Source of the DNA: Sedimenticola sp.
GTDB taxonomy: Bacteria > Pseudomonadota > Gammaproteobacteria > Chromatiales > Chromatiaceae
Direction: 5' to 3'
DNA length: 64,000 nucleotides
NCBI GenBank assembly: GCA_026994195.1
Contig: JALWRH010000050.1
Coordinates: forward strand, 1 to 64,000
Shown here: piece by piece, positions 38,560 to 50,435 of the stretch
Position numbering within the stretch: the stretch's first letter is position 1
Layout: each line of letters starts with the position of its first letter
The notes under the pieces: model-generated
The model's database searches: none
What the model was told of the DNA's origin: nothing
The model's input: the letters and a program-made list of their open reading frames with translations, nothing else
Made by a program: the position numbers and the translations under genes

Positions 38560-41500
38560 TCAGGCGCCCATTGTGGCTGTTTCCTGAATGAGACTGCCAA
38601 AGTGCAGCACCACCCCCTCCCGGCCAAGGGCGCGGTACAGGCGGTGCAGCAGCTCATCCCCCGGTTTCACCCGCCAGTCGTCGCCGAGGCGGATCAGAGC
38701 GCTGGCATCCGCGCGCTGGTAACGCACCGCCACAGGCACCGTGCCGCCCCGGGCGTCGGCCAGCAGTTCCTGCAGCCAGTTGCGCAGGTCAACGGCGCTC
38801 CACTTGCGGCTGCGTATGAATGCTTCATCCAGCACCAGGTCCAGGGCCGCCAAGCGGCTCTCCCGGTAGTCCTCGAAACTGCTCACCTGGTTGGCGCGCA
38901 GGCCCAGGCCGCCCCGGTATTCGTCATGCACCAGCTTGCCCTGCACCACCAGCACCTTGTCCACCACCAGCAACTCCCGGCATGCCTCGAAAGACTCGTT
39001 GAACAGGGTCAGCTCGATACGTCCGCTCTTGTCGTCCAGGAGTACCGAAGCCATGGTGCCGCGCTGGGTGTTGCGCTTGTTCACTTCCATCACCAGCCCG
39101 GCCACGGTCACATCCTTGCCCCGGCCATAGCCTTTCTGGCTCTCATCCAGGGACAGGCTGCCGATGCGGCTGGCGATCTGCTTCAGCTCCGCTTCGTAGA
39201 AATCGATGGGATGCCCGGTGAGGAACAGCCCCAGGGTTTCCTTTTCACCCCGCAGGCGCTGTTCATCACTCCAGTCCTCCTGATCATCAGGGATGATGCC
39301 CATGGCCGGCGGGGCTTCGGGTTCACTCATGCCAAACAGATCTGTCTGTCCCGCGGCTTCCAGGGCATGATGCTGTTCCGCCATCTTCAGGGCCAAGGGC
39401 AGCTGCACCATGAGGGTGGCGCGGTTGCTGCCCATCTCGTCCAGGGCGCCGGCACGGATCAGGGATTCCAAAACCCGGCGGTTACACTTGCGCAGGTCGA
39501 TACGGCGGCAGAAATCGAACAGGTCCTTGAACGCCCCGCCTTCTTCCCGAGCGGCAATAATGCCTTCGATGGCGGACTCCCCCACCCCTTTTATGGCGCC
39601 CAGGCCGTAGATCACCGTGCGTTCCCCTTCGGCATTGAACATGTACTGGGAACGGTTCACCTGGGGCGGCAGCACCTCCAGCTTCATCTCCCGGCATTCT
39701 TCGATGAGATGCACCACCTTGTCTGTGTTGTCCATATCGGCAGACAGCACCGCCGCCATGAAGGGAGCGGGATAGTGGGTCTTGAGCCACAGGGTCTGGT
39801 AGGACACCAGGGCGTAGGCCGCCGAGTGAGACTTGTTGAAGCCGTACCCGGCAAAGTGCGCCATCAGATCGAAGATACGCGTGGCCAGGGCCTCGTCCAC
39901 GCCACGCTCCACGGCGCCTTTGCGGAAAATCTCGCCCTGCTTCTCCATCTCCTCGGGTTTCTTCTTGCCCATGGCCCGGCGCAGCAGGTCCGCGCCACCC
40001 AGAGAATAGCCCGCCAGCTCCTGGGCGATCTGCATGACCTGCTCCTGGTAGAGGATGACGCCATAGGTGGGCTTGAGTATGGGTTCCAGCTTGGGATGGG
40101 GATATTCGGCCTGTTTTTTGCCGTGCTTGCAGGCGATGAAATCATCCACCATGCCCGTGCCCAGGGGGCCGGGGCGGTACAGGGCCACCAGGGCGGTGAT
40201 CTCGTCGAAGTTATCCGGCTGCAGTTTGCGGATCAGCTCTTTCATGCCATGGGATTCGAGCTGGAACACCGCTGTGGTGGCCGCGGACTTGAGCAGGGCA
40301 AAGGACTCGGGATCGTCCATGGGTATGGCATCGATATCCACAGGCTCCAGCCCCTGCTCCCGGCGCTGGCGGTTCACGCTCTTCAGGGCCCAGTCGATGA
40401 TGGTCAGGGTGCGCAGGCCCAGGAAGTCGAACTTCACCAAGCCCACGGCTTCCACGTCGTTCTTGTCGAACTGGGTCACCAGGTTGCCGCCATCAGCATC
40501 GCAGTACAGGGCGGTGAAGTCCGTGAGTTTCCCCGGTGCGATGACCACCCCTCCAGCATGTTTGCCCGCGTTGCGGGTCAGGCCCTCCAGTTGCAGGGCC
40601 ATGTCGATGAGCTGGGTGACCTCCTCGTCGTTCTCATAGGCCTGTTTCAGGTCTTCGCTCTCTTCCAGGGCTTTGCTCAGGGTTATGCCCAGATCGAAAG
40701 GCACCATCTTGGCTACCCGGTCGGTAAAACCGTAGGGATGGCCCAGCACCCGGCCCACATCACGCACCACAGCCTTGGCCGCCATGGAGCCGTAGGTGAT
40801 GATCTGGGATACAGCATCCCGGCCATATTTCTGCGCCACATACTCGATGACATGGTCGCGCTTGTCCATGCAGAAATCGATATCGAAATCCGGCATGGAT
40901 ACCCGCTCGGGATTGAGGAAACGCTCGAACAGCAGCTCCAGGGCCAGAGGATCGAGATCCGTGATCTTCAGGGCATAGGCCACCAGGGAACCCGCGCCAG
41001 AACCGCGCCCAGGCCCCACAGGAATGTCATTGTCCTTGGCCCACTGGATGAAGTCTGCGACGATGAGGAAGTAGCCGGGGAATCCCATCTCGATAATGAC
41101 ATCCAGCTCGGTCTTCAGGCGCTCGTCGTAGGGTTTGCGTTTTTCCTGAAAATCCTCCGCCTCCCGGTCAAGAATCTTGTCCAGGCGTGCTTCCAGGCCC
41201 TTCTGCGCCAGCTGGCGGAAAAACTCGTCCATGGTCAGGCCATCCGGCACGGGGAAATCCGGCAGGAAATTCTCACCAAAGCTCATGCGCACATTGCAGC
41301 GCCGGGCGATTTCCACGCTGTTCTCCAGGGCTTCAGGAATATCGCTGAACAGTTCCGCCATTTCCTCGGCGCTGCGCAGGTACTGCTGGGGTGAGTAGTC
41401 CCGGGGCCGGCGGGGATCATCCAGGGTGCGCCCCTGGTTGATGCACACCCGCACCTCATGGGCCTGAAAGTCTTCTTCTTTCAGGAAACAGACCTCGTTG

Positions 41501-42096
41501 GTGGCCACCACCGGCACTTGGCGGCGCGCCGCCAGTTCCACGCTCAGGTGCAGGCAATCTTCCTCGTCAGGACGGCCCGTGCGCACCAGCTGCAAATAAT
41601 AGGCATCGCCAAACAGTTCCAGCCAGTGATCCAGCAGGGCTTCCGCCTGTTTCTCATGACCCGCCAGCAGCGCCCGGCCCACATCCCCGTCCCGGGCGCC
41701 GGACAGAGCGATGAGTCCCTGGCAGCTCTGGGGGGTCAGCCAGTCCCGGTCCAGCATGGGCTTGCCCAGGTGCTGACCCTGCTGGTAGCCCCGTGACACC
41801 AGTTCCCGCAGATTGCGGTAGCCTGTCTCATCCCGGGCCAGCAACACCAGGCGGTCCGGCTGGTTCAGGTTTTCCGGATTGCGCAGATGCAGATCCACGC
41901 CGAAGATGGGCTTGACGCCCGCGCCGGTGGTCGCACGGTAGAACTTCACCAGGGAAAACAAATTGAACTGATCAGTCACCGCCACGGCCGGCATGCCCTG
42001 CTCCGCCAGGCTGTCCACCAGGGGTTTGATACGCACCACGCTGTCCACCATGGAGTACTCGGTGTGCAGGTGCAGGTGTACGAAGCGGGGTTCCAT
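38560..42096 (-). CDS. dnaE: DNA polymerase III subunit alpha
   Basis: 1178 aa; FVHLHLHTEYSMVDSVVRI, GPGRGSGAGSLVAYALKITDLDPL, FNKSHSAAYALVSYQTLWLK. Confidence 0.97.
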   Translation of the reverse strand: MEPRFVHLHLHTEYSMVDSVVRIKPLVDSLAEQGMPAVAVTDQFNLFSLVKFYRATTGAGVKPIFGVDLHLRNPENLNQPDRLVLLARDETGYRNLRELVSRGYQQGQHLGKPMLDRDWLTPQSCQGLIALSGARDGDVGRALLAGHEKQAEALLDHWLELFGDAYYLQLVRTGRPDEEDCLHLSVELAARRQVPVVATNEVCFLKEEDFQAHEVRVCINQGRTLDDPRRPRDYSPQQYLRSAEEMAELFSDIPEALENSVEIARRCNVRMSFGENFLPDFPVPDGLTMDEFFRQLAQKGLEARLDKILDREAEDFQEKRKPYDERLKTELDVIIEMGFPGYFLIVADFIQWAKDNDIPVGPGRGSGAGSLVAYALKITDLDPLALELLFERFLNPERVSMPDFDIDFCMDKRDHVIEYVAQKYGRDAVSQIITYGSMAAKAVVRDVGRVLGHPYGFTDRVAKMVPFDLGITLSKALEESEDLKQAYENDEEVTQLIDMALQLEGLTRNAGKHAGGVVIAPGKLTDFTALYCDADGGNLVTQFDKNDVEAVGLVKFDFLGLRTLTIIDWALKSVNRQRREQGLEPVDIDAIPMDDPESFALLKSAATTAVFQLESHGMKELIRKLQPDNFDEITALVALYRPGPLGTGMVDDFIACKHGKKQAEYPHPKLEPILKPTYGVILYQEQVMQIAQELAGYSLGGADLLRRAMGKKKPEEMEKQGEIFRKGAVERGVDEALATRIFDLMAHFAGYGFNKSHSAAYALVSYQTLWLKTHYPAPFMAAVLSADMDNTDKVVHLIEECREMKLEVLPPQVNRSQYMFNAEGERTVIYGLGAIKGVGESAIEGIIAAREEGGAFKDLFDFCRRIDLRKCNRRVLESLIRAGALDEMGSNRATLMVQLPLALKMAEQHHALEAAGQTDLFGMSEPEAPPAMGIIPDDQEDWSDEQRLRGEKETLGLFLTGHPIDFYEAELKQIASRIGSLSLDESQKGYGRGKDVTVAGLVMEVNKRNTQRGTMASVLLDDKSGRIELTLFNESFEACRELLVVDKVLVVQGKLVHDEYRGGLGLRANQVSSFEDYRESRLAALDLVLDEAFIRSRKWSAVDLRNWLQELLADARGGTVPVAVRYQRADASALIRLGDDWRVKPGDELLHRLYRALGREGVVLHFGSLIQETATMGA

Positions 42097-42141
42097 GAGG
42101 GGGATTATTTCAGTTTTCCGGGGCGGGGAACAATAGCATGT

Positions 42142-42711
42142 TCACGCCTCCAGCAAGCGCCGCACGGGACCAAAGCTGCAGCGGTGGATTTCTGTGACAC
42201 CCAGCGCCGCCAGGGCCTCCAGGTGCGCCTTGGTGGGATAACCCTTGTGACGGGCCAGGCCATAACCGGGATAACGCTGGTCCAAGACAAACATTTCCCG
42301 GTCCCGGGAGACCTTGGCCATGATGGATGCGGCGCTGATGCAGGCCACGCTACCGTCACCGCCAACAATGGCCTCGGCACTGCAGGAAAGCACCGGCAGC
42401 TTGTTACCGTCCACCAGCGCATGATCCGGGGACACGGGCAAAGCCTCTACGGCCCGTTGCATGGCCAGCAGGGATGCCTGCAGGATGTTGATCCTGTCGA
42501 TCTCTTCCACTTCCGCCCGGCCCAGGGACCAGGCCAGGGCCTTGTTGCGAATTTCCTCGAACAGGGCTTCGCGGCGCTTCTCCGTCAGCTTCTTGGAATC
42601 GTCCAGGCCGGATATGGGCTGTGCTGGATCGAGTATCACTGCGGCAGCCACCACCGGCCCGGCCAGGGGTCCCCGGCCGACTTCATCCACGCCACATATC
42701 CGCTCAGTCAT
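42142..42711 (-). CDS. rnhB: Ribonuclease HII
   Basis: [42 protein letters not shown]. Confidence 0.95.
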   Translation of the reverse strand: MTERICGVDEVGRGPLAGPVVAAAVILDPAQPISGLDDSKKLTEKRREALFEEIRNKALAWSLGRAEVEEIDRINILQASLLAMQRAVEALPVSPDHALVDGNKLPVLSCSAEAIVGGDGSVACISAASIMAKVSRDREMFVLDQRYPGYGLARHKGYPTKAHLEALAALGVTEIHRCSFGPVRRLLEA

Positions 42712-43850
42712 GTTTTCTCCATTTGTTTCAACACCGCCCGGGCGGCAAGATCATTGGTCTCCATGACCAGGGATTCATGCACCTGCCGGTACCGGGCGGC
42801 AATCACGTCCCGGCGTTCGGCATCTCCGAACAGATCCAACAGGGCGCCCGCGAGGTTTTCCGCGGTGCATTCCCCCTGGAGATATTCCCGGGCCAGAGGT
42901 TCTCCAGTCAGAAGATTGGCCATGGAGACATGCTCGATCTGCAGCAGTTTCAATCCGCGGATAATGCCATGAGTGAGGGCATTGAGGCGATAGCCCACCA
43001 CCATGGGACGCTCGCACAGCAGCGCCTCGAAGGTAGCCGTACCAGAAGCCACCAGCACCACATCGGCAGCCTCCAGGGCCTGGCGGGTGCGATTGCGCAC
43101 CAGGGTGATATCGAGTTCCGATGCTGTTTCCCGGCAGGCGCGCTGAAAATCTTCATGGGTGCGCGCCGTGGCCAGCGGTGTAACCACCTGCAGTTGCGGG
43201 AGCTTTTCCAGGCACAGACGCGCAGCGCCAAGAAACGGTGGCGCCAGGCGTTTCACCTCCCCCACCCGGCTGCCGGGCAGCAAGGCCAGAACCGGCGCTT
43301 CCTTCTTAAGACCCAGGGCATCCCTGGCGGCAACCCGATCCGGCTGCAGTGGATAATCAGCCGCCATGGGATGTCCCACGTAAGCACTGGGAACCTGGTG
43401 CTGATGGAGAAAAGCCTCTTCAAAGGGAAAGATGCTGAGCACCAGGTCTGCGGCGCGGCGGATCTTCTTCACCCGCCCGGGGCGCCAGGCCCAGACCGTG
43501 GGACAGACATAATGCACCGTAGGCACTCCCCCTTCCCGCATCCGGGTCTCCAGCTTGAGATTGAAATCCGGAGCATCCACGCCAATGAACAGGTCCGGTG
43601 GCTGATCCTTCCAGCGCCGGATCAGATCATGGCGCAGTTTCAGCAACCGGGGCAGGCGCCCCAGCACTTCCACCAGCCCCATGACCGAAAGCTGTTCCAT
43701 GGGGGCCAGGCTCTCCAGCCCGGCGGCAAGCATGGCTTCCCCGCCGATGCCTTCAAACCGGACCTCAGGATGCAGTTCAGCGATACGGCGCATGAGCCCG
43801 GCGGCAAGCTGATCGCCCGAGGGCTCAGCCGCTACCAGCGCGATACGCAT
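42708..43850 (-). CDS. lpxB: Lipid-A-disaccharide synthase
   Basis: [45 protein letters not shown]; start at 43850. Confidence 0.95.
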   Translation of the reverse strand: MRIALVAAEPSGDQLAAGLMRRIAELHPEVRFEGIGGEAMLAAGLESLAPMEQLSVMGLVEVLGRLPRLLKLRHDLIRRWKDQPPDLFIGVDAPDFNLKLETRMREGGVPTVHYVCPTVWAWRPGRVKKIRRAADLVLSIFPFEEAFLHQHQVPSAYVGHPMAADYPLQPDRVAARDALGLKKEAPVLALLPGSRVGEVKRLAPPFLGAARLCLEKLPQLQVVTPLATARTHEDFQRACRETASELDITLVRNRTRQALEAADVVLVASGTATFEALLCERPMVVGYRLNALTHGIIRGLKLLQIEHVSMANLLTGEPLAREYLQGECTAENLAGALLDLFGDAERRDVIAARYRQVHESLVMETNDLAARAVLKQMEKT

Positions 43851-44638
43851 CAGCGGATGATGCTGCGCGAGGGATTGGCGATGAATTCTGCCAGGGGACG
43901 CACGGCTTCGGCATCCTCGCACATCTGTTGAATCTGTTCCCTGGCCTCTTCCAGGCGCAGGTTGGAGCGGTATAGCAAGCGGTAAGCCTTTTTCAGGGCG
44001 GACAGATCCCCGGCATCGAAACCACGGCGCTTGAGCCCTTCACTGTTGATGCCACGCGGCACGGCGGGGGCACCACCCACCATGACGTAAGGCGGCACGT
44101 CTTTACCGATGGCGCTCCCCATGGCGGCAAAACTGTGGGCGCCCACCCGGGTGAACTGATGCACCATGGAAAAACCGCCGAGAATAGCCCAGTCGTTGAT
44201 CCGCACATGCCCTCCCAGGGAAGCGGCATTGGCCAAAATGGTGTTGTCTCCAAGGATGCAGTCGTGGGCCACATGGGTGTAGGCCATGAGCAGGTTGCCA
44301 TTGCCAATGCGGGTCACGCCCTGATCCTGGGCCGTTCCGCGGTTGATGGTGGCGAACTCGCGGATGACGTTGTCATCACCGATCTCCAGCCAGGTTTCCT
44401 CGCCGGCGTATTTCTTGTCCTGGGGATCATCGCCCACGGAGGCGAACTGGTACACCTTGTTGTTGCGCCCCAGGCGGGTATTGCGGCGGATGACCGCGTG
44501 AGAGCCGATCTCGCAGCCGTCACCGATCTCCACGCCGGGGCCAATGACGGCAAAGGGACCCACCTGCACGCCTTCCCCGATACGGGCGCTGTCGTCGATG
44601 ATGGCGGAGGGATGGATCAAATTTCTCTCGCAGTACAC
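43850..44638 (-). CDS. lpxA: UDP-N-acetylglucosamine acyltransferase
   Basis: Left-handed beta-helix hexapeptides; [54 protein letters not shown]. Confidence 0.95.
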   Translation of the reverse strand: MYCERNLIHPSAIIDDSARIGEGVQVGPFAVIGPGVEIGDGCEIGSHAVIRRNTRLGRNNKVYQFASVGDDPQDKKYAGEETWLEIGDDNVIREFATINRGTAQDQGVTRIGNGNLLMAYTHVAHDCILGDNTILANAASLGGHVRINDWAILGGFSMVHQFTRVGAHSFAAMGSAIGKDVPPYVMVGGAPAVPRGINSEGLKRRGFDAGDLSALKKAYRLLYRSNLRLEEAREQIQQMCEDAEAVRPLAEFIANPSRSIIR

Positions 44639-45045
44639 ATGATTTCAGCGCTGGCCGCCAGTTTGCCATCCACCAGGGCCCGGGCGCTGAACACCCAGAT
44701 GCCCCGTTTGCGTTTCTCCAGGGTGGCCTGCAGAGCAAGCTGGTCGCCAGGAACGACCTGTCGCTTGAAGCGCGCATTGTCCACCCCGGCCAGCAGATAG
44801 GTGATGTCCTTGTCGGAAGGCTCCGTCTCCATGGCCAGCAGGCAGGTGGCCTGGGCCATGGCTTCCACCAGAAGCACTCCAGGCATCACCGGCTTGCCGG
44901 GGAAATGTCCCTGAAAGAAAGGTTCGTTCATACTCACGTTCTTGATCGCCAGTAGGCTTTCTCCGGGGGTGCACTCCAGCACCCTGTCCACCAGGAGAAA
45001 GGGGTAGCGGTGTGGCAGCCGCTCCATGATCTGACCGATATCCAT
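44617..45045 (-). CDS. fabZ: 3-hydroxyacyl-[ACP] dehydratase
   Basis: [24 protein letters not shown]...[26 protein letters not shown] at 45045. Confidence 0.95.
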   Translation of the reverse strand: MDIGQIMERLPHRYPFLLVDRVLECTPGESLLAIKNVSMNEPFFQGHFPGKPVMPGVLLVEAMAQATCLLAMETEPSDKDITYLLAGVDNARFKRQVVPGDQLALQATLEKRKRGIWVFSARALVDGKLAASAEIMCTAREI

Positions 45046-45122
45046 ATTTTCCAAGGGAACCTCCCAAATACCGGCTGTCAGGGACAGGCCGGACTGATGT
45101 TGGTATATCCTGCGCCTGCGCG

Positions 45123-46163
45123 TCAGGATTTGTCTTGCGGCGCATCCGCCAGCAGCTTCTCCAGTTTTCTGAGCCGCCTGGCCATGTCGTCGAGTTGCTT
45201 TATTCGTGCGATATTCTTCTGCCAGGTCTTGTGGGGCATGGCCAGAACACCGCCTGTGTACACGCCGGGCTCCTTCAGAGAACGGCTCACCACGCTTGCG
45301 CCGGAGACATGCACGCCGTCCGCCAGTTCGATATGCCCCACCACGCCCACGCCACCGGCCAGGGTGCAGCCAGCGCCAATGCGCGTGGAGCCGGAAATGC
45401 CCGTGCAAGCGGCAATGGCCGTATTTTCGCCAATCTCCACGTTATGGGCCACCTGAATCTGGTTGTCCAGCTTCACGCCATCGGCAATAACCGTATCGTG
45501 GATCGCGCCCCGGTCGATGGTGGTATTGGCCCCGATCTCCACGTTGTTGCCGATAGTCACACTGCCCAGCTGGGCGACCTTCTCCCAACGCCCCTGGTCA
45601 TTCGCCAAACCGAAGCCGTCGCTGCCGATGACGGCGCCAGGATGAATCAGGCAGTCTTCACCTATGCTGACGCCATCCAGAACGGTGACCGAAGCCACCA
45701 GCCGCGTGCCCCGCCCCAGAATCACGTTCCGGCCAATGACGCAATGGGGACCGACCTGCACATCCGGCCCCAGCATGGCGCCCTCGCCCACCACGCTTCC
45801 TGCCGCAACAGCGGCACTTTCGTGAACGTCAGCCAGCGCATGGACCACAGCAGTGGGATGAATCCCCGGCTCCAGGCGATCCTGCCTGGCGAAGCAGGCG
45901 GTGACCCTGGCCCAGGCCAGGTAGGGGTTGTCCGTCAGCAGGGCACTGCAGGGGCAGTCATGCGCATCTTCGGGGCGCAGAATGACCGCAGAGGCGGCTG
46001 TGTCTGCCAGGTATCTGCGGTACTTGCTGTTGTTGAAAAAACTGATCTGGCCGGGACCGGCGCCGTTCAGGGATTCCACCCCGCTGATGACGCAGTCGCC
46101 ATCCCCGCGCAACTGCGCGCCGGTGCACTGCGCCAGTTCAGCGAGAGTATAAGTCCTGGCCAT
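45123..46163 (-). CDS. lpxD: UDP-3-O-acylglucosamine N-acyltransferase
   Basis: [19 protein letters not shown], hexapeptide repeats, [28 protein letters not shown]. Confidence 0.95.
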   Translation of the reverse strand: MARTYTLAELAQCTGAQLRGDGDCVISGVESLNGAGPGQISFFNNSKYRRYLADTAASAVILRPEDAHDCPCSALLTDNPYLAWARVTACFARQDRLEPGIHPTAVVHALADVHESAAVAAGSVVGEGAMLGPDVQVGPHCVIGRNVILGRGTRLVASVTVLDGVSIGEDCLIHPGAVIGSDGFGLANDQGRWEKVAQLGSVTIGNNVEIGANTTIDRGAIHDTVIADGVKLDNQIQVAHNVEIGENTAIAACTGISGSTRIGAGCTLAGGVGVVGHIELADGVHVSGASVVSRSLKEPGVYTGGVLAMPHKTWQKNIARIKQLDDMARRLRKLEKLLADAPQDKS

Positions 46164-46175
46164 AAACGATGGGAA

Positions 46176-46682
46176 TCAGCGCCGTTTCAGCTCTTTGAGG
46201 ACCTGGGGTGTGATGTTGACCTTGTCGTTGGCCCAAACAACACCGCTTTCCAGCACCAGATCATAGCCACCTTTCTTGGCTACCTTGACGATCACTTCGG
46301 CAATGATCTTACGCAGTTTGCCCAGTTCCTCATTCTGGCGCAGTGCCAGGTCTTCCTGGAATTCACTCTGGGCGTTCTTCAGCTTGCGGGTGCGCGCAAT
46401 GATGTCTCTTTCCAGGCGCTTGCGTTCCGCTTCACTCATGATGCTGCCATCACGGGCCAATTTTTCCTTGAGCTTCTTCAGTTTCTTCTGCTCTGCCACC
46501 AACTGGTCATCCCGCTTGGCGAATTCCTTACGGATCTTCTCCTTGACGGCCTTGACCTGGGGGGATTCCTGCAGCACCTTGCCAACTTCCACATAGGCGA
46601 TCTTGGTGGCGGACAATGCGGCCCCGCTCAGAGAAACAAGAAACACTGCAAGCAGCGCCAACATCGACGTTTTCTTCATCAT
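46176..46682 (-). CDS. skp: OmpH/Skp-family periplasmic chaperone
   Basis: 168 aa; signal peptide; KIAYVEVGKVLQESPQVKAVKEKIRKEFAKRDDQLVAEQKKL; between lpxD and bamA. Confidence 0.9.
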   Translation of the reverse strand: MMKKTSMLALLAVFLVSLSGAALSATKIAYVEVGKVLQESPQVKAVKEKIRKEFAKRDDQLVAEQKKLKKLKEKLARDGSIMSEAERKRLERDIIARTRKLKNAQSEFQEDLALRQNEELGKLRKIIAEVIVKVAKKGGYDLVLESGVVWANDKVNITPQVLKELKRR

Positions 46683-46696
46683 TTTCTACACTCCTG

Positions 46697-48976
46697 TTAA
46701 AAAGCCGAGCCAAAGCTGAACTGGAAGTTTTCCACGTCATCGATGCTTTGGTCATTCATAGGCACACCGTAGCTGAGAGTCATGGCGCCCATGGGAGACA
46801 ACCATGTGGCTCCAACGCCAACAGAATACCGTATGTCGTTAAATTCTACCCTGTCCTGGAAGACGTTGCCCGCATCGACGAATACAGACAAACGGAGTGT
46901 CTGTGCCAGGTCCTCGGAAAAAGGCGGAGGCATGAACAGCTCCATACCGCCCACGAGCTTTATATTCCCGCCCAGGGGATCGCCCGTAGAATCCCGGGGA
47001 CCCAGGGTATTGTTCTTGAAGCCACGCACGCTTCTCTCACCACCGGCGAAGTAGTTCTCGAAGAAAGGCAGCTTGCTGGTGCTGCCATAGCTGTCTCCAT
47101 AACTCAGATCCACCCGGCCGGACAGAATGAATTTCCGGTAAACCGGCACATAGTGGCGATATTTGTATGAGAGCTTGTAGAACTGCAGGTCACTGCCCGG
47201 CAGGGTGAGGATACCGGAGAAACTCTGCTTGGTTCCCACTGAAGGGAAGATGGCGCTGTCCCTGGAATCGTGACTCCAGCTGCCATTCAGTTTGAAGTCC
47301 AGGTAGCTGTCCCCTTCCTGTTTTACGAAATCGATGATTTCAAGGGGTGGAATGGAGCCCAGGGTGAGATCGGTATTTTCAATGGCAAAACCGCCTCTCA
47401 AGCGGTTGAAATCACTCAGGGGAACGCCGTAATTCACCGACGCCACGGATTTGTCCGTACGGAAGTCGGATACATTCAGCTGGTTGAAATTTGTTTTCTG
47501 GTAACTGAGATTGAAGCCCCGGCTGATACCGTTGATGGTCGCATAGGGATTGAAATAGGACAGCTGATAGCGTGTGTTGTAGCTGCTGGTGTTCGCCGCC
47601 AGGGTGACCTTTTTGCCAGTGCCCAGGAAATTGTCCTCGGTGATACTGGCCTGGAAACTGATGCCCTGATCCCCGGAATAGCCCAATCCACCGGCCAGGG
47701 AGCCGGAAGGCTTCTCCTTCACGGTTACAACCACATCACTCAGATCCGTGGAGCCGGGCACTGTGGGGGTTTCGATAGTCACATCCTCGAAGAATCCCAG
47801 GCGGCGCAGACGCTCCCGGGACAGGTTCAGACGGGTGTTGGACATCCAGGTGTTCTCCATCTGGCGCATTTCCCGGCGGATGACCCGGTCCCGGGTCCGG
47901 GTGTTGCCCTTGATGTCGATGCGGCGCACATAGACGCGTTTGCCCGGATCCATGAAGAAAGTGATGGCAACCGTATTGTTTTTCTTGTCGATCTCGGGAA
48001 TATGGTTGATGTTGGCAAAAGCGTAACCCATTTCCGACAGTTTCTCGGTGATTCTGTCTGTGCTGTCCACGACCTTGCGCCGGGAAAAAGGCTCCCCGCG
48101 CCGCAGGTGTATCAGGGGAAAGTACTCTTCGGGGTCAACGATGAGTTTTCCGGTGATGTGAATATCACTGATGGTGAATACCTCGCCTTCCCTGACATTG
48201 ATAGTGACGTACACGCCTTTCCGGTCGGGAGTGACGGTCACCTGGGTCGAATCAACAGCAAAATTCAGGTAACCGCGATCCAGGTAGAAAGACTTGATCA
48301 GTTCCAGGTCTCCCGCCAGTTTCTGCCGTGAATATTGATCATCCTTGGTCAGCCAGGAAAACCAGCCGCCAACGCTGGACTGGAAGCCTTTCATCAGCTC
48401 TTCGTCGCTGAAAGTTTTGTTACCAACGATATTGATCCCCCGGATACGGGCCGTATCCCCTTCACGGATCTTGATCTTCACCGCCACGCGATTGCGTTCC
48501 AGGGGGGTCACTTCGGTTTCCAGCTGTACGCCGTACTTGCCGCTGTTGAAGAACTGGCGCCGCAGTTCCTGTTCGATCTTGTCCAGCACGGAACGGTTGA
48601 AAGTGCGCCCTTCCGCCAGGCCGATGTCCCGCAGTCCGGTTTTCAGGTCATCCGTCTTGATGGACTTGTTGCCGGTAATTTCGATCTGGGCAATGGCCGG
48701 GCGTTCCTGCACCACGATATTGAGGACATCACCTTCCCGTTCCAGGCGCACGTCCTTGAAAAAACCGGTTTTGTAGAGCGCCCGGATCACCTTGGGCATA
48801 TTGTGGCTGTCCAGCACCTCGCCAGGCTTGAGAGGCAGGTAATTGAATACTGTGCCAGCGGAGATACGCTGCAAACCTTCCAGGCGGATGTCCTTGACCA
48901 CGAAAGGTTCAGCCAGCGCCGATGCCACCAGCATCAGGCTGACAAACAATGCAGAGATATAACGGCTGGTGCGCAT
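46697..48976 (-). CDS. bamA: Outer membrane assembly factor BamA
   Basis: POTRA domains, FFAGGERSVRGFKNNTLGPRD, C-terminal FQFSFGSAF; start at MRTSRYISALFVSLMLVASALA. Confidence 0.95.
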   Translation of the reverse strand: MRTSRYISALFVSLMLVASALAEPFVVKDIRLEGLQRISAGTVFNYLPLKPGEVLDSHNMPKVIRALYKTGFFKDVRLEREGDVLNIVVQERPAIAQIEITGNKSIKTDDLKTGLRDIGLAEGRTFNRSVLDKIEQELRRQFFNSGKYGVQLETEVTPLERNRVAVKIKIREGDTARIRGINIVGNKTFSDEELMKGFQSSVGGWFSWLTKDDQYSRQKLAGDLELIKSFYLDRGYLNFAVDSTQVTVTPDRKGVYVTINVREGEVFTISDIHITGKLIVDPEEYFPLIHLRRGEPFSRRKVVDSTDRITEKLSEMGYAFANINHIPEIDKKNNTVAITFFMDPGKRVYVRRIDIKGNTRTRDRVIRREMRQMENTWMSNTRLNLSRERLRRLGFFEDVTIETPTVPGSTDLSDVVVTVKEKPSGSLAGGLGYSGDQGISFQASITEDNFLGTGKKVTLAANTSSYNTRYQLSYFNPYATINGISRGFNLSYQKTNFNQLNVSDFRTDKSVASVNYGVPLSDFNRLRGGFAIENTDLTLGSIPPLEIIDFVKQEGDSYLDFKLNGSWSHDSRDSAIFPSVGTKQSFSGILTLPGSDLQFYKLSYKYRHYVPVYRKFILSGRVDLSYGDSYGSTSKLPFFENYFAGGERSVRGFKNNTLGPRDSTGDPLGGNIKLVGGMELFMPPPFSEDLAQTLRLSVFVDAGNVFQDRVEFNDIRYSVGVGATWLSPMGAMTLSYGVPMNDQSIDDVENFQFSFGSAF

Positions 48977-49061
48977 GCTTACAGGGCCATTGTTTTTGTG
49001 ATGCGGTATTATATCGGCTGGCCGGGAAATTGCACCCGAATCTGGCGATTTCCACACATTA

Positions 49062-50432
49062 TTAACCCGCAAGACGGGCGATATCCTGGTAGAACACCAG
49101 CACCATCAGGCTCAGTAGCAACGCCAGACCGATTTGCTGCCCACGCAGCATGAAATCTTCAGATGGCGGCTTGCCCCGGACAGCCTCGATCAGGAAATAC
49201 AGCAGGTGTCCACCATCCAGAACCGGAATCGGCAACAGGTTGAATACCCCCAGACTCACGCTGATGATCGCCAGCAATCTGACAAAGGAAACCAGCCCCG
49301 CGCTGACCGCGCTGCCCGCCGCATCCGCCATGGTAATGGGGCCGCCCAAATTTTTCAGGGAAGCCTGACCACTGACGATACGCCACATCACCTTGAAGGT
49401 CAGGATGGAAAAATCCCAGGTCCGGGTCACCGCCACCGGCACGGCTTCAAGAGGCCCCAGAGAATACTCCACGCGATAAGGCTTCCATAATTCCGGCATG
49501 GGCTGATTGGCCGCGCCGATACGGCCGATGGCTTTTCCGTCCGCCCCATCGATGGCCGCTGGCACAAGCTCCAGATCCATGACCTGCCCGTCACGTTCAA
49601 TCTTCACCAACAGGGGCTGCAAAGGCTTCTTCCTGATGATCTTTACCCATTGGGTCCAGCTCTTCACGGGATCTCCATCCACTTCGAGAATCCTGTCCCC
49701 GGGTCTCAGGCCGGCTTTTTCTGCAGGCTCACCGGGAAGCACCTTGCCGATGACCGCGGGCAGCACGGGAAACTCCGGGGTGATACCCAGGGCCTTGAGG
49801 GGATTCTTGACTTCCGCCATATCACCAATGGCATCGAAAGCAAGCTTTCTGTACTGGATACGCTGATCCCGGTCGCGGGTATCCATGACGATGGCGTCTC
49901 CGCTGGCGGCTGCCGACGCAAAATGATAGAGCATCTGGCTCCAGGTCGGAGTTTCCCGGCCATTGATGCGCTGAATTTCTTCTCCCGGAGTAAAGCCCGC
50001 CTGGGCCGCAGGCGTACCCGGCTGCACCTCTCCGACTATGGGTTTCAATCCCGTCTCACCCAGGACCAGCACCAGCCAGAACAGCAATACGGCAAACAAC
50101 AGATTGAACAGGGGCCCTGCCAGCACCACCGCCACGCGCACCCACAGAGGCTGGCGATTGAAGGCACGGTGGGCATCTTCTTCTGGCACCTCCCCTTCCC
50201 GCTCATCCAGCATCTTCACGTAGCCACCCAGGGGAATGGCGGCCAGGACATACTCGGCATCGTCATTCCTGCGGTGCCAGGTCAGAAGGGGCTTGCCAAA
50301 TCCGATGGAAAAACGCAGCACCTTCACCCCCAGCCTGCGGGCCACCCAGAAATGCCCAAACTCATGGACAGTTACCAGGATGCCAATGGCAAGGACGAAG
50401 CCGAAGATACTGTTGGCAAGGGATTCCAGCAT
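49062..50432 (-). CDS. rseP: RIP metalloprotease RseP
   Basis: VTVHEFGHFWVARRLGVKVLRFSIGFG, PDZ domains, NLLPIPVLDGGHLLYFLIEAVRGKP. Confidence 0.95.
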   Translation of the reverse strand: MLESLANSIFGFVLAIGILVTVHEFGHFWVARRLGVKVLRFSIGFGKPLLTWHRRNDDAEYVLAAIPLGGYVKMLDEREGEVPEEDAHRAFNRQPLWVRVAVVLAGPLFNLLFAVLLFWLVLVLGETGLKPIVGEVQPGTPAAQAGFTPGEEIQRINGRETPTWSQMLYHFASAAASGDAIVMDTRDRDQRIQYRKLAFDAIGDMAEVKNPLKALGITPEFPVLPAVIGKVLPGEPAEKAGLRPGDRILEVDGDPVKSWTQWVKIIRKKPLQPLLVKIERDGQVMDLELVPAAIDGADGKAIGRIGAANQPMPELWKPYRVEYSLGPLEAVPVAVTRTWDFSILTFKVMWRIVSGQASLKNLGGPITMADAAGSAVSAGLVSFVRLLAIISVSLGVFNLLPIPVLDGGHLLYFLIEAVRGKPPSEDFMLRGQQIGLALLLSLMVLVFYQDIARLAG

Positions 50433-50435
50433 GGT

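Noticed and set aside
38467-41394. 975-aa plus-strand ORF opposite dnaE, and similar long antisense ORFs (7774-9819, 13324-15036, 17151-18896, 21129-22727, 22929-24551)
   Set aside because: GC-rich antisense shadows of dnaE, parE, the peptidase, smc, the ATPase and the RNB gene; composition is H/Q/G-rich and no family is recognisable.
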